DNA of 64,000 bases from Calorimonas adulescens. GTDB taxonomy: Bacteria; Bacillota; Thermoanaerobacteria; Thermoanaerobacterales; UBA4877. This document shows positions 28,697 through 36,463 of the stretch, piece after piece; the first letter of the stretch is position 1; each line of letters starts with the position of its first letter. The stretch is taken from assembly GCF_008274215.1 (NCBI RefSeq), contig NZ_VTPS01000011.1, positions 35,955 to 99,954 of the forward strand, written 5' to 3'. The notes below the pieces were generated by a model. It did no database searches. It was not told the origin of the DNA and saw only the letters and a program-made list of their open reading frames with translations. A program made the translations under genes and the position numbers.

Positions 28697-28706
28697 TTTG
28701 GATAAG

Positions 28707-28752
28707 CCCCTTTAGAATAACTTTATATAAAGTTATCCTGAAGGGGTGTTTT
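28707..28752 (+). terminator. Long hairpin terminator after folC containing the next gene's ribosome site
   Basis: CCCCTTTAG pairs with CTGAAGGGG, and inside it ATAACTTTA pairs with TAAAGTTAT, giving an 18-bp stem with one mismatch. TGTTTTT follows. The AAGGGGTG ribosome site of the next gene is in the 3' arm. Confidence 0.8.
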
Positions 28753-28753
28753 T

Positions 28754-28951
28754 ATGGACAGAGAAAAACTTCTCTTAGAAATCGATGACGCTTTGAAAGA
28801 CATGAAGCTTGCAGAGGAAAAATTGGAAGAGGCTAAAAGAAGGTATCAATTTGCATCAGAAAGATACAGATTTCTTTTAAAGAAAGCAAGGGAAATGAAC
28901 GTCAAATGGGACAAAAATAAGCTCTATTTAAAACTAATACAGGAGGAATAG
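28754..28951 (+). CDS. Small charged coiled-coil protein
   Basis: A 65-residue, highly charged helical protein. Heptad-like hydrophobic spacing runs through LLLEIDDALKDMKLAEEKLE and on to FLLKKAREM, so nearly the whole protein should be one coiled coil. No membrane or signal segment. Function unknown; the family is not recognised. The ATG lies five bases after AAGGGGTG, which itself is buried in the folC terminator stem, so translation from the read-through RNA may be reduced. It could pair with the downstream subtilase or be independent. Confidence 0.6.
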   Translation: MDREKLLLEIDDALKDMKLAEEKLEEAKRRYQFASERYRFLLKKAREMNVKWDKNKLYLKLIQEE

Positions 28952-29006
28952 GTGTCAGCAGCCCCTGTTGAATCATATTAATAATATATGAACAGGGGGG
29001 ATCACG

Positions 29007-30185
29007 ATGACCTTTAGAATTCCAAAGACGCCAAGGATTGTTTTTGTTACAGAAAATGTGCCGGAAGGGTATATGTCTTATGGCTTGACACTCATTGGGG
29101 CAGATGTCATGTGGAACAGGACACATGGAGAAAATACCGTTGTTGCAGTAATAGATACCGGCATAGATTATAAACACCCGGAACTTAAGGATAGGATTAT
29201 AGGAGGCAAAGACTTCACCGGTAAAGGAGACTTTATGGACGACAATGGACATGGGACCCACGTATCTGGTATAATAGCAGCCTCTGGAATAAAAGTTTCT
29301 GGAGTTGCTCCCAAGTCAAATCTATTGGCAGTGAAGGTACTGGATAAAGAAGGCGAAGGGCAAGACCAGGACGTGGCAGATGGTATTGCTTGGGCAGTGG
29401 AGAATGGTGCTGAGATAATATCCATGAGTTTTGGGTCTCAAAACCCGAGCCCGATAGTAAGGCAGGCACTAAGATTCGCATATAAAAAGGGTGCTATACT
29501 TGTTGCAGCAGCGGGTAATGAGGGAGATGAAAATATCGATGCTGATACCGTGGACTATCCGGCCAGGTATCCTGAAACAATAGCTGTAGCTGCAGTGGAT
29601 GCAAAGAAGATTATAGCGCCATTTTCCAGCAAAGGGCCAGAGGTGGATGTGGCAGGTCCGGGTGTAGACATATATTCAACATACATCAATGGGAAATATG
29701 TCTACCTTTCCGGAACTTCTATGGCAACTCCACACATATCTGGTGCCATAGCGCTGGTTCTCTCAGATTGTAAGAGGATTATGGGGAGAAAAATGACACC
29801 GGAAGAGATGAGGAACTATCTTATCATGCACACAGAAGACTTGGGCCCCAAAGGTAAAGACGATGCATACGGTTATGGTATGTTCACTTTTAATTATGGT
29901 GCCTCTCTTCCATCCAGGTCCAAAGAAATCAAAATCAAACTGGACAGAGGGTTTACACGTATGAACGGCATAGTGCAGATAGGCGCAAAGGTGGCAGTAG
30001 TTGACGGGAAAGAAATAAACATGGATGTTGAACCATTTAAATTTGGGGACTATGTATATGTGTCAGCCAGATTTTTAGCAGAACAACTGGGGGCAAAAAC
30101 AAGCTTTGATGCCTCGGGGAAAGAACTTACAATCTCAAATAGCAAGGGCACACGGCTTGCAGACTTTGCTGATCTCGACTGCTAA
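29007..30185 (+). CDS. Subtilisin-like serine protease (S8) with C-terminal Cu-amine-oxidase-N-like domain
   Basis: A 392-residue peptidase. Catalytic Asp is in AVIDTGIDYKHPEL (about residue 50), His in NGHGTHVSGI (about 85) and Ser in SGTSMATPH (about 240), with the oxyanion Asn in AAAGNEG. There is no signal peptide or obvious prodomain, which resembles intracellular subtilisins. Residues after about 310 form a copper-amine-oxidase-N-like unit (a KVAVVDGKEINMDVEPFKFGDYVYV strand set in two parts, then ARFLAEQLGA), a domain otherwise typical of secreted wall proteins such as the amidase in this window. Ribosome site AGGGGGG. The protein ends in DLDC. Confidence 0.92.
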   Translation: MTFRIPKTPRIVFVTENVPEGYMSYGLTLIGADVMWNRTHGENTVVAVIDTGIDYKHPELKDRIIGGKDFTGKGDFMDDNGHGTHVSGIIAASGIKVSGVAPKSNLLAVKVLDKEGEGQDQDVADGIAWAVENGAEIISMSFGSQNPSPIVRQALRFAYKKGAILVAAAGNEGDENIDADTVDYPARYPETIAVAAVDAKKIIAPFSSKGPEVDVAGPGVDIYSTYINGKYVYLSGTSMATPHISGAIALVLSDCKRIMGRKMTPEEMRNYLIMHTEDLGPKGKDDAYGYGMFTFNYGASLPSRSKEIKIKLDRGFTRMNGIVQIGAKVAVVDGKEINMDVEPFKFGDYVYVSARFLAEQLGAKTSFDASGKELTISNSKGTRLADFADLDC

Positions 30186-30192
30186 CATTCTA

Positions 30193-30221
30193 TTGATAAA
30201 ATTAACGATATATGTTAAAAT
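30193..30221 (+). promoter_or_regulatory. Promoter of tRNA-Pro
   Basis: TTGATA (30193-30198), 17-base spacer, TAAAAT (30216-30221), 14 bases before the tRNA. Confidence 0.65.
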
Positions 30222-30234
30222 ATAATTCGTCAGT

Positions 30235-30310
30235 CGGGGCATAGCGCAGGTGGTAGCGCGCATGGTTCGGGACCATGAGGTCGCAGGTTCAAGTCCTGTT
30301 GCCCCGACCA
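30235..30310 (+). tRNA. tRNA-Pro (anticodon CGG)
   Basis: Acceptor CGGGGCA/TGCCCCG, anticodon stem CATGG/CCATG around TTCGGGA, encoded CCA. It lies at the left edge of the AT-rich accessory stretch. Confidence 0.96.
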
Positions 30311-30327
30311 TAAAAATCCAGTAAATT

Positions 30328-30366
30328 AGCGGTTTGCGAGGTTTGAATGCAAACTGCTTTCTTTAT
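30328..30366 (+). terminator. Terminator after tRNA-Pro
   Basis: AGCGGTTTGC / GCAAACTGCT stem (one G-T pair) followed by TTCTTTATTT. Confidence 0.75.
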
Positions 30367-30385
30367 TTCATACATTTATCACACC

Positions 30386-30835
30386 TCACATATTTGAAAT
30401 ATGCTTTTTTATTATTTCAAAATCGTGTTCGGATAATTGGCCGGTATTATTTCGTGCAGCTAATTTAGTTTCTTGGTCTAAAATACTTTCTATGTTTTTA
30501 CGCATAAATTTCCATTCTCGGCCAACTTTCACTGCTTTTAAACGTCCATCTTTTATCATATTATAAACTGTCTGATTACTTACCCTTAATAAGTCTGCTA
30601 CTTCAGAGACATTTAGTACATCAGGCCGCTCTTCTTCGCTTAGGTTTGATAAACTCTTTCCAAGCTCTTGGAGCATGTGCATTTCCTCATAAGAATATGT
30701 TATTTCACCACATTCAGGGCACACATAAGCATTTATCCCATCTATAGTTAATGTATATTTACCCCAACCAGCCTTTGTTGATATAGTCTTTTCTTCCATA
30801 TTAGCACCGCAGATAAAGCATTTTCTTTTAATCAT
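30386..30835 (-). CDS. YgiT-type zinc-finger and helix-turn-helix protein, antitoxin-like
   Basis: A 149-residue protein. The N-terminal domain has two CxxC pairs (CFICG near residue 6 and CPECG near residue 39), as in the YgiT/MqsA antitoxin zinc fold. The C-terminal part has an excisionase-type HTH_17 domain (LNVSEVADLLRVSNQTVYNMIKDGRLKAVKVGREWKF, given here in description only as the NVSEVADLL and GREWKF ends). Its start overlaps the stop of the upstream small ORF by four bases, a typical toxin-antitoxin layout. Ribosome site is GGAGGAAG. Probably DNA-binding and autoregulatory by family; its partner is damaged. Confidence 0.75.
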   Translation of the reverse strand: MIKRKCFICGANMEEKTISTKAGWGKYTLTIDGINAYVCPECGEITYSYEEMHMLQELGKSLSNLSEEERPDVLNVSEVADLLRVSNQTVYNMIKDGRLKAVKVGREWKFMRKNIESILDQETKLAARNNTGQLSEHDFEIIKKHISNM

Positions 30836-31083
30836 TTCTTCTTCCTCCTTTTTAAGAAACCATTACAATATTCCCAAACTTCATCCATAGTCCTGCATAC
30901 TGTTACAACTACTGGATAAGGATATGAGGCGGCTATTATTACATACATTTCTGGTTTCTTTTCAGTTGCTTCTTGAAATATCACATGAACATCATCAAAT
31001 TGTGGTTGTAATTCAATTACTTTTGGAGAGCCATACTTAAAAAAGACAGAGAAAAAGTAAATGAAATACTCATTCAAGAACAT
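30832..31083 (-). pseudogene. Truncated toxin-like ORF (DUF4258-like tail) cut by a transposase relic
   Basis: An 83-codon ORF ending four bases into the antitoxin-like gene. Residues from about 20 on (LQPQFDDVHVIFQEATEKK to the basic end KRRKKK) look like the second half of a small soluble toxin-type domain, possibly DUF4258-related. The first 18 or so residues, rich in F and Y, are the antisense of the neighbouring UPF0236 relic, so the native N-terminus has probably been lost. No ribosome site precedes the listed ATG. Likely non-functional; the family call is weak. Confidence 0.5.
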
Positions 31084-31329
31084 GAAGAGTTAAAGACGGA
31101 TGGACCCAATGACCCAATAAACAAATGCCTGATATATATTAATAATAACCGGGATGGCATATGTACATACAAAGACTATCAAGGTGAAATAACAGGCTGC
31201 AGTGCAGAAAGCCATGGAAGTCACATACTATCAGAAAGGCTATCAAGAGGCCCCAAACATTTTCCTATAATAATTCATTATGGTGGGGTCTTTAATAACC
31301 TAAAAATACTTGACGCGATCACTTTTTGA
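31011..31329 (+). mobile_element. ISLre2-family (UPF0236) transposase relic, C-terminal fragment
   Basis: On the plus strand from about 31011, a frame open to the TGA at 31327-31329 reads KKDREKVNEIL, then NNNRDGICTYKDYQGEITGC, then GCSAESHGSHILSERLS. This matches the C-terminal GCSAEGHVSHVLSxRLSSRP signature of UPF0236 transposases of ISLre2. No start codon, N-terminal half or inverted repeats are seen, and the sequence decays after RLSRGP. It abuts and truncates the toxin-like ORF on the other strand. Confidence 0.75.
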
Positions 31330-31378
31330 TAATAAATTTGGCAGAGATAATTACATAGGATTAGACTTAATCATGTAA

Positions 31379-32311
31379 TTATTTCATTGATTCTGCTATT
31401 TTTATTAATTGATTCTCGGATATTCCTATTCCTTCCATTTGGTATATAATATCATCTTCAATCCAAGCTATTTGAACAAATGCTTCTCTTTTTTCTTTGT
31501 TTTTATTTGAAATATTTGCATCTTTTAAATAGTATGATACTGTGACGCCTTTATTTTTATTAATTGAAGTGTAATCTAACTTTTTTCTTTCTGCTGATTC
31601 TGGTATTTCCAATAAATTTTTAAGGTCTACTGTACCTGAAATTTGACTTTTTAAATCATCTGGCAAAAAAGGTAAACTTATTACCGCGTATTTAACTTTG
31701 TTTGTGTCGACTCCATTAGGAACATTTATTTCGGGTATTCTCTCAATTGTAAGATTAAATCTTTTTGAACCTGGAAAATTAAATTCACTGCTATTATCCA
31801 TATGAATGTATATTTTTTTGTAAAAGTCTATTCTGAAGTTTTTACCATTTAAGCTCTCTGGAAATACATTATTGCTTTTATATGTCTTCATAAAATTATT
31901 AATAGCATCTATATTTAAATTAAATTCAATTGATTGGCTACCAATAATAGTACTATCTATATTTTTTAAATCATTCAGAATGTTACTTTCTTGTGGTGTT
32001 TTGAAATTATAATCTGCATCGGATTTCAGCTTATATAATTCGTTAATTTTATACTCATAGTGTCTTTCTTTATCATCTTTATTTACTTTTAAATATCCTA
32101 ATTGTTTAAGATTAATTTCTCTATTTCCCTCTTCGTATAATTTTAACTTTATTTTATCGAAATAATCAGGTGATATGTAATTAGTCCGATAATCATTTGT
32201 TCTTAAATTGCTTAAAATCTCCGTACAAATATTTCTCGTCTTTGGGGATATGGCCAATACTATAATAATTGTAAATCCTATTAATACATATGTTATATTT
32301 TTTTTAATCAT
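31379..32311 (-). CDS. Membrane-anchored sensor-domain paralogue of the anti-sigma factor
   Basis: A 310-residue protein with one N-terminal membrane helix (about residues 5-22) and a large extracytoplasmic domain. That domain is clearly paralogous to the anti-sigma factor three genes upstream. Shared blocks include the QSIEFNLNIDAINNFMKT-type segment, FPESLNGKNFRIDF against LPENLNGKTFKI, VPNGVDTNKVKYAVISLPFLPDD against VPEGVDIEKVRDAVINMPFLPDD, and the common end IKIAESM. It lacks the zinc anti-sigma domain. ATG 32311 is chosen because AAAGGG lies eight bases upstream. It is the last gene of the sigma/ABC operon. Confidence 0.75.
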   Translation of the reverse strand: MIKKNITYVLIGFTIIIVLAISPKTRNICTEILSNLRTNDYRTNYISPDYFDKIKLKLYEEGNREINLKQLGYLKVNKDDKERHYEYKINELYKLKSDADYNFKTPQESNILNDLKNIDSTIIGSQSIEFNLNIDAINNFMKTYKSNNVFPESLNGKNFRIDFYKKIYIHMDNSSEFNFPGSKRFNLTIERIPEINVPNGVDTNKVKYAVISLPFLPDDLKSQISGTVDLKNLLEIPESAERKKLDYTSINKNKGVTVSYYLKDANISNKNKEKREAFVQIAWIEDDIIYQMEGIGISENQLIKIAESMK

Positions 32312-32346
32312 TGGATCACCCTTTTCAGTATTATTAAAAATATACA

Positions 32347-33195
32347 TCACAAATCCCTTTTTTCAAATTTCCTTATACCGTAATACAGTAGAAAACAAAT
32401 GTAGAAGATGATATACACAAACATGTATGGGCTTGGCTGTGACGTACCGCCAAAGGGTCCCTGTGAAAGAAAGCTTAAGCCTGTATTTTGCGTAAGAAGT
32501 TCTGCATTCATCTTTCTAAATATCACATCTGTAGGTAAGATTAAACTTGTTATGATGCCGACATTTGTAAGGCCTTGGCTATTTTGAAAAAGGGATCCCG
32601 TTTGTTCGAGGATGCCGCCTATCATAGCTATCCCATATGTCATGACTGTGATAATACCTGTATTTACTGTTGACAGTATCGAACTTGAAGCGATTACTAA
32701 AGATAAGAGGACTATTGGACCAAGGTCAAAAAAGAATAATGAGCGAAAGATATTGCCTGCTTCTAAATATACTTTTGTTTCAAAGGCCATATTGAGGCCT
32801 ATTATTGAAAGAAACAATATTGTGCTGTAAATGACAATGATGATGCTAAGGCCTATAAATCTTCCCAGCACGTATTCATACCTCTTTAGCGGTTTATACA
32901 ATAAAGCGTATATAGAGCCGCTTTCCACATCCCCTGATACGGCACTTACAGATGTAAGCACTATCAAAAATGCCACTATGAAATTTGCAAAGTACAGCCC
33001 TGCAGAAAGGAGTTGTGACTCAAGTAAGATTTTGCTGATGTCTGGTACATTACCTATAGAGGAACCGCCACTATGAAAAGATAAACTCAATCCATAACCA
33101 TAAATAAAAAGATATCCTACTGTAAGCACTGCAATCAGGAGGAATGCACGCTTTTTAATCATTTCTTTGATGGTGTATTTCGTTATTGTCAGCAT
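32347..33195 (-). CDS. ABC-2 type transporter permease
   Basis: A 282-residue membrane protein with six predicted segments. The layout is that of ABC-2/NosY-type permeases: an N-terminal TIKEMIKKRAFLL followed by a membrane helix, an extracytoplasmic loop, and a cytoplasmic SGSIYALLYKPLKRYEYVLGRFIG coupling segment. It probably pairs with the adjacent ATPase to export a peptide, lipid or drug, or to act in sensing. Its start overlaps the ATPase stop by seven bases. Confidence 0.85.
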   Translation of the reverse strand: MLTITKYTIKEMIKKRAFLLIAVLTVGYLFIYGYGLSLSFHSGGSSIGNVPDISKILLESQLLSAGLYFANFIVAFLIVLTSVSAVSGDVESGSIYALLYKPLKRYEYVLGRFIGLSIIIVIYSTILFLSIIGLNMAFETKVYLEAGNIFRSLFFFDLGPIVLLSLVIASSSILSTVNTGIITVMTYGIAMIGGILEQTGSLFQNSQGLTNVGIITSLILPTDVIFRKMNAELLTQNTGLSFLSQGPFGGTSQPSPYMFVYIIFYICFLLYYGIRKFEKRDL

Positions 33196-34094
33196 ACATC
33201 TTCATCCTTTCCAACTATATTTATAAATAGATCTTCCAATGAGCCTGTTTTTGAATCCAATTGATACAGTTTTGCACCGGAATCTACGACAGTTTTTGCA
33301 ATCTGCGGAATACCATTTCTATCTTTTACTTTAAATGTGAGCTTGCCATCTTTGAATACAACATCATACGCTAGATTAGATATCTTTTTGATTAATTCGC
33401 TATCATAATCTGATACAACCATCTCTACATAGGTACTTTTACTTAATAGGTCTTTAAGCTTTCCTTCGGCTATTACATGTCCATGGTTTATAATTGCAAC
33501 TTCATCGCAGATCATTTCGATTTCGCTTAGCAAGTGGCTGTTTAAAAACACTGTCTTACCACTATCCTTCAATCTTTTTATTATCTCTCTAACATCTATT
33601 CTGCCAACAGGATCAAGGGCAGATGTGGGCTCATCTAAAAAGATTACTTCCGGATCATTTAAAAGGGCAATGGCAAGTCCTATCCTTTGCTGCATCCCTT
33701 TGCTGTAATTTTTTACTTTTTTGTTTTCATGTCCTTTAAGCTTAACAAGTTCAAGGAGTTCTTCAATTTTTTTATCTGGACTTTTCATCTTGTATAATTC
33801 TGCATGAAATTTCATCAATTCCTTCCCTGTCATCCAGTCGTAATACTTAAAATTTTCAGGAAGAAATCCAATTTTTCTTTTTGATTCTATAGTGCCGATG
33901 GGAAAGCCATTAATCCATGCAAAACCAGAGGTGGGGTATAAAAGCCCCACCATAGTTTTTACAAAAGTGCTTTTTCCGGCACCGTTTGGGCCAAGGAATC
34001 CAAAAACCGTGCCACTATCGATAGAAATATTTACATCTTTAAATCCGCCTTTACCGTCAAACTGTTTTGTGAGATTCTGAGTCTCAATTATCAT
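33189..34094 (-). CDS. ABC transporter ATP-binding protein (ABC-2 exporter type)
   Basis: A 301-residue ATPase. Walker A is GPNGAGKST, signature is YSKGMQQRIGLAIALL, Walker B is VIFLDEPTSALDP, and the switch His lies in NSHLLSE. The C-terminal 80 residues form the extension seen in drug/lantibiotic-type exporters. It starts four bases after the anti-sigma stop and overlaps the permease gene, so coupling is likely. Closest in type to the ATPases of BcrA-like exporters. Confidence 0.92.
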   Translation of the reverse strand: MIIETQNLTKQFDGKGGFKDVNISIDSGTVFGFLGPNGAGKSTFVKTMVGLLYPTSGFAWINGFPIGTIESKRKIGFLPENFKYYDWMTGKELMKFHAELYKMKSPDKKIEELLELVKLKGHENKKVKNYSKGMQQRIGLAIALLNDPEVIFLDEPTSALDPVGRIDVREIIKRLKDSGKTVFLNSHLLSEIEMICDEVAIINHGHVIAEGKLKDLLSKSTYVEMVVSDYDSELIKKISNLAYDVVFKDGKLTFKVKDRNGIPQIAKTVVDSGAKLYQLDSKTGSLEDLFINIVGKDEDVC

Positions 34095-34098
34095 TTCA

Positions 34099-35235
34099 TC
34101 ACCTCATTGATTCTGCTATTTTTATAAGCTCATCTGGTGACATATTATTTCCGCTAAACCAATATATTACGTCATTATCATTTAATGCAAGATTTGAATA
34201 TACCTCTAAATCGCTGGAGCCTTCATACGTCCCTGATATCACAATTCCTTTACTGCCGTTTATAGTAACATCTTTTATGGTGTCTGCATCTGTCACAGGC
34301 ACAGGTATTGTATTTTTCCAGTCTTTTATGCTAGCTATTTGGTTTCTTATATCGTCAGGAAGGAATGGCATGTTGATGACAGCATCTCTGACTTTTTCAA
34401 TATCGACACCTTCAGGTACGATTATCTCAGGGGTTTTCATTATATCAAGTCCATAGCTTATATTTTTTGAAGAATCCGATTCATTTTTATCTGTGGAAGA
34501 TATATGGATGCTGTCGCCTAAAATTATTTTAAATGTCTTTCCATTTAAATTCTCTGGCAGTAGCTTATTTCCTCCAAATGTTTTAATTAGGTCGTTTATA
34601 TTATCTACATTCAATTTAAATTCAACAGACTGACCTTTTTGCACATAAATGCTGTCTCTTATTTTGAAATCATTATTATCTTGAGGCAGTTTAAAATCAT
34701 ATCCGACGTAAGATTTTATTTCATCTAAATTGCTTTTACTAAATTCTTTAGAAGAACCATAGTCACCAGTTACTTTAATGACTCCGTACTGTTTTAGGTC
34801 AATTTTTCCTGCTTGATAAAATTTGTCTTTTATATTCTGTATGTCATCTGGTGTTATTGTTACAGCCTTAAAATTATTAAGCCTAAACAAACTTAAAATC
34901 TCAGCTTCTACTTTTTGCACAGGTGGCAATGCTATGGATGCTGTGATCAAAGCCACCGCAGCGGCTGCTGCCGCATATTTTTTGTACTTTTTCAGCATAT
35001 TTAATACACCTCTTTCTTTTTTATAGATCTTTTTATTTAGATTTTCCCACGCTTTATCGAGATCTATTGAGCTTGTTTTGAAGGCTTTTTCTGAAAAGTC
35101 ATTTAAATTTTTAAGCTCATTAAGCTTATTTGAACATTTTTCACACGTATCAAGATGCTTTTTTATCTGGTCTTTTAATGCTTCATCTATTTCACCGTCT
35201 AAATATGCCTGAAGCGTCCCTTCATCAAAGCACAT
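34099..35235 (-). CDS. Transmembrane anti-sigma factor with zinc-finger and extracytoplasmic sensor domain
   Basis: A 378-residue protein. The N-terminal ZAS/zf-HC2 motif H-x3-C-x2-C (His27, Cys31, Cys34) should bind the sigma factor in the cytoplasm. One membrane helix rich in alanine spans about residues 87-106. The remaining 270 residues are extracytoplasmic and paralogous to the free sensor-domain protein at the end of the operon. It starts three bases after the sigma gene. Family knowledge says such proteins hold the ECF sigma factor inactive until an envelope signal arrives; the signal here is unknown. Confidence 0.88.
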   Translation of the reverse strand: MCFDEGTLQAYLDGEIDEALKDQIKKHLDTCEKCSNKLNELKNLNDFSEKAFKTSSIDLDKAWENLNKKIYKKERGVLNMLKKYKKYAAAAAAVALITASIALPPVQKVEAEILSLFRLNNFKAVTITPDDIQNIKDKFYQAGKIDLKQYGVIKVTGDYGSSKEFSKSNLDEIKSYVGYDFKLPQDNNDFKIRDSIYVQKGQSVEFKLNVDNINDLIKTFGGNKLLPENLNGKTFKIILGDSIHISSTDKNESDSSKNISYGLDIMKTPEIIVPEGVDIEKVRDAVINMPFLPDDIRNQIASIKDWKNTIPVPVTDADTIKDVTINGSKGIVISGTYEGSSDLEVYSNLALNDNDVIYWFSGNNMSPDELIKIAESMR

Positions 35236-35238
35236 ATG

Positions 35239-35742
35239 CTACACCTCCTTTTCATAAAGCTCTTTAAATTTCTTGTGTGCTCTTGCTATCGTTGTTCCAA
35301 CAGATGATTTTTTTATCCCAAGTGATATAGAAATTTCTTCATAATTATATCCTGAGTGTTTGAGTATGAGACATAACTTGTCACGCCTATCCATTTTTGA
35401 TAAAACTTTTTTAGCTTTTTCATTTTCTATTTTTTCAATTGCCATGTCTTCAGGCGATATTAAAGTGTCATTAAACTGAAATACTTTTAATTCCCTTACT
35501 TTAAGACTCTTTTCTGAGCGCATGTAATTTAGTGCTTGATTAGTCGCCACTTTCGATAACCAGCCTCCTATATTTTCATCATTATGGGGAGGGTCCTTAA
35601 TTAACTTGATAAAGACTTCCTGTGCAATGTCTTGTGCTTTGTCATCATCATTTATCATCAATGCTATCTGACGGTAGACCTTACCATAGTATTTTTCAAA
35701 TATATCTTTGAATGAGTCGAGTATTTTGAACACCTCCCACAT
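35239..35742 (-). CDS. ECF-family RNA polymerase sigma factor
   Basis: A 167-residue group IV sigma factor. Region 2 contains DDDKAQDIAQEVFIKLI and GGWLSKVATNQALNYMRSE in two helices. Region 4 contains a KHSGYNYEEISISLGIKKSSVGTT helix-turn-helix, described by its ends NYEEIS and SSVGTT. The start is uncertain: ATG 35742 is listed, but GGGAGGTG lies just inside it, so a GTG or a nonstandard codon a few residues later may be used. It heads a five-gene operon with its anti-sigma factor and an ABC exporter. Confidence 0.9.
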   Translation of the reverse strand: MWEVFKILDSFKDIFEKYYGKVYRQIALMINDDDKAQDIAQEVFIKLIKDPPHNDENIGGWLSKVATNQALNYMRSEKSLKVRELKVFQFNDTLISPEDMAIEKIENEKAKKVLSKMDRRDKLCLILKHSGYNYEEISISLGIKKSSVGTTIARAHKKFKELYEKEV

Positions 35743-35787
35743 ATGTCTTACATTAATATAAACACATCAAAACTGTATTTTGTGACA

Positions 35788-35815
35788 TAAAAAAGCATGA
35801 AATTTTATTTCATGC
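35788..35815 (-). terminator. Terminator downstream of the ACT/UPF0210 chimera
   Basis: GCATGAAAT / ATTTCATGC perfect 9-bp stem with a three-base loop. A T6 run follows on the minus strand. Confidence 0.88.
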
Positions 35816-35821
35816 TCAGCG

Positions 35822-36118
35822 CTAGCTGTTTAAACTATGAAGTGGCGCGGGAATTCTACCACTTCTATTTATAAAATCTTTTGGTGAAAAGCTATTTACT
35901 TTCATCACTGATGCATGTCCTAAAAGGCCACCAAATTCCACATGATCCCCTTCCTTTTTACCAGGAGCAGGAATGATCGTTGTTAAAATATCTTTTAAAA
36001 TTGTCTGGCTAATGTCTAGAATATTGACGTTGCTTTCTGCTAATAATTTGGATACATTATAAATAATTCCTACTCTGTCTGCTCCAATTACTGATATTAT
36101 AGCTTTTTGTTCATCCAT
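35822..36118 (-). pseudogene. In-frame deletion chimera: ACT-domain protein N-terminus joined to UPF0210 C-terminus
   Basis: A 98-codon ORF. Its first 45 residues are the start of a UPF0237 ACT-domain protein (AIISVIGADRVGIIYNVSKL, then NVNILDISQTILKD). From about IIPAPGKKEGD onward it is the C-terminus of a UPF0210 (DUF711) protein (VEFGGLLGHASVM, FINRSGRIPAPLHSLNS). These two genes are normally adjacent and full length, about 90 and 450 residues. A deletion of roughly 1.4 kb appears to have fused them in frame. The start chosen is ATG 36118 after GGAGGG. The product may be expressed but probably lacks either function. Confidence 0.75.
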
Positions 36119-36463
36119 AAAAAGCATTCCCTCCATGTTTGCACATAGTATACTATATGATAAAATTGTATGCAATAAAGAACTATTTTATCTTTTGCAG
36201 GCGGTCGCATTGAGTAATTAATTTAAACCCTTTTATGTTGGAAAAAGCCTGGATTTATAAATGAAAAGAATTGTGTGGCTAAATAAAACAAAAGTTAGCC
36301 ATACATTAAAATGGTTGAACATTGAATTTTATTCCGTAAAGGAAAATTATCTAAGTGATAATTAGGTTTTAAAGATGCGAGGTTTATCTGGTCTTGTAAG
36401 AAATAGAAAAGGAGATGAAGTTTATTTTATAGAGAAATAAAGTTAATTAGCATGAGTCAATAT
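36119..36463. other. Gene-free stretch with one inverted repeat
   Basis: No credible gene on either strand. The one structure I see is an 11-bp inverted repeat at 36272-36282 and 36295-36305 (TGTGTGGCTAA / TTAGCCATACA). On the minus strand it is followed by a T-rich stretch, so it may terminate the DUF4364 transcript or be an old element end. Confidence 0.4.

Noticed and set aside
36374..36439. Short ORF of 21 codons in the gene-free stretch
   Set aside because: No ribosome site and no recognisable content.
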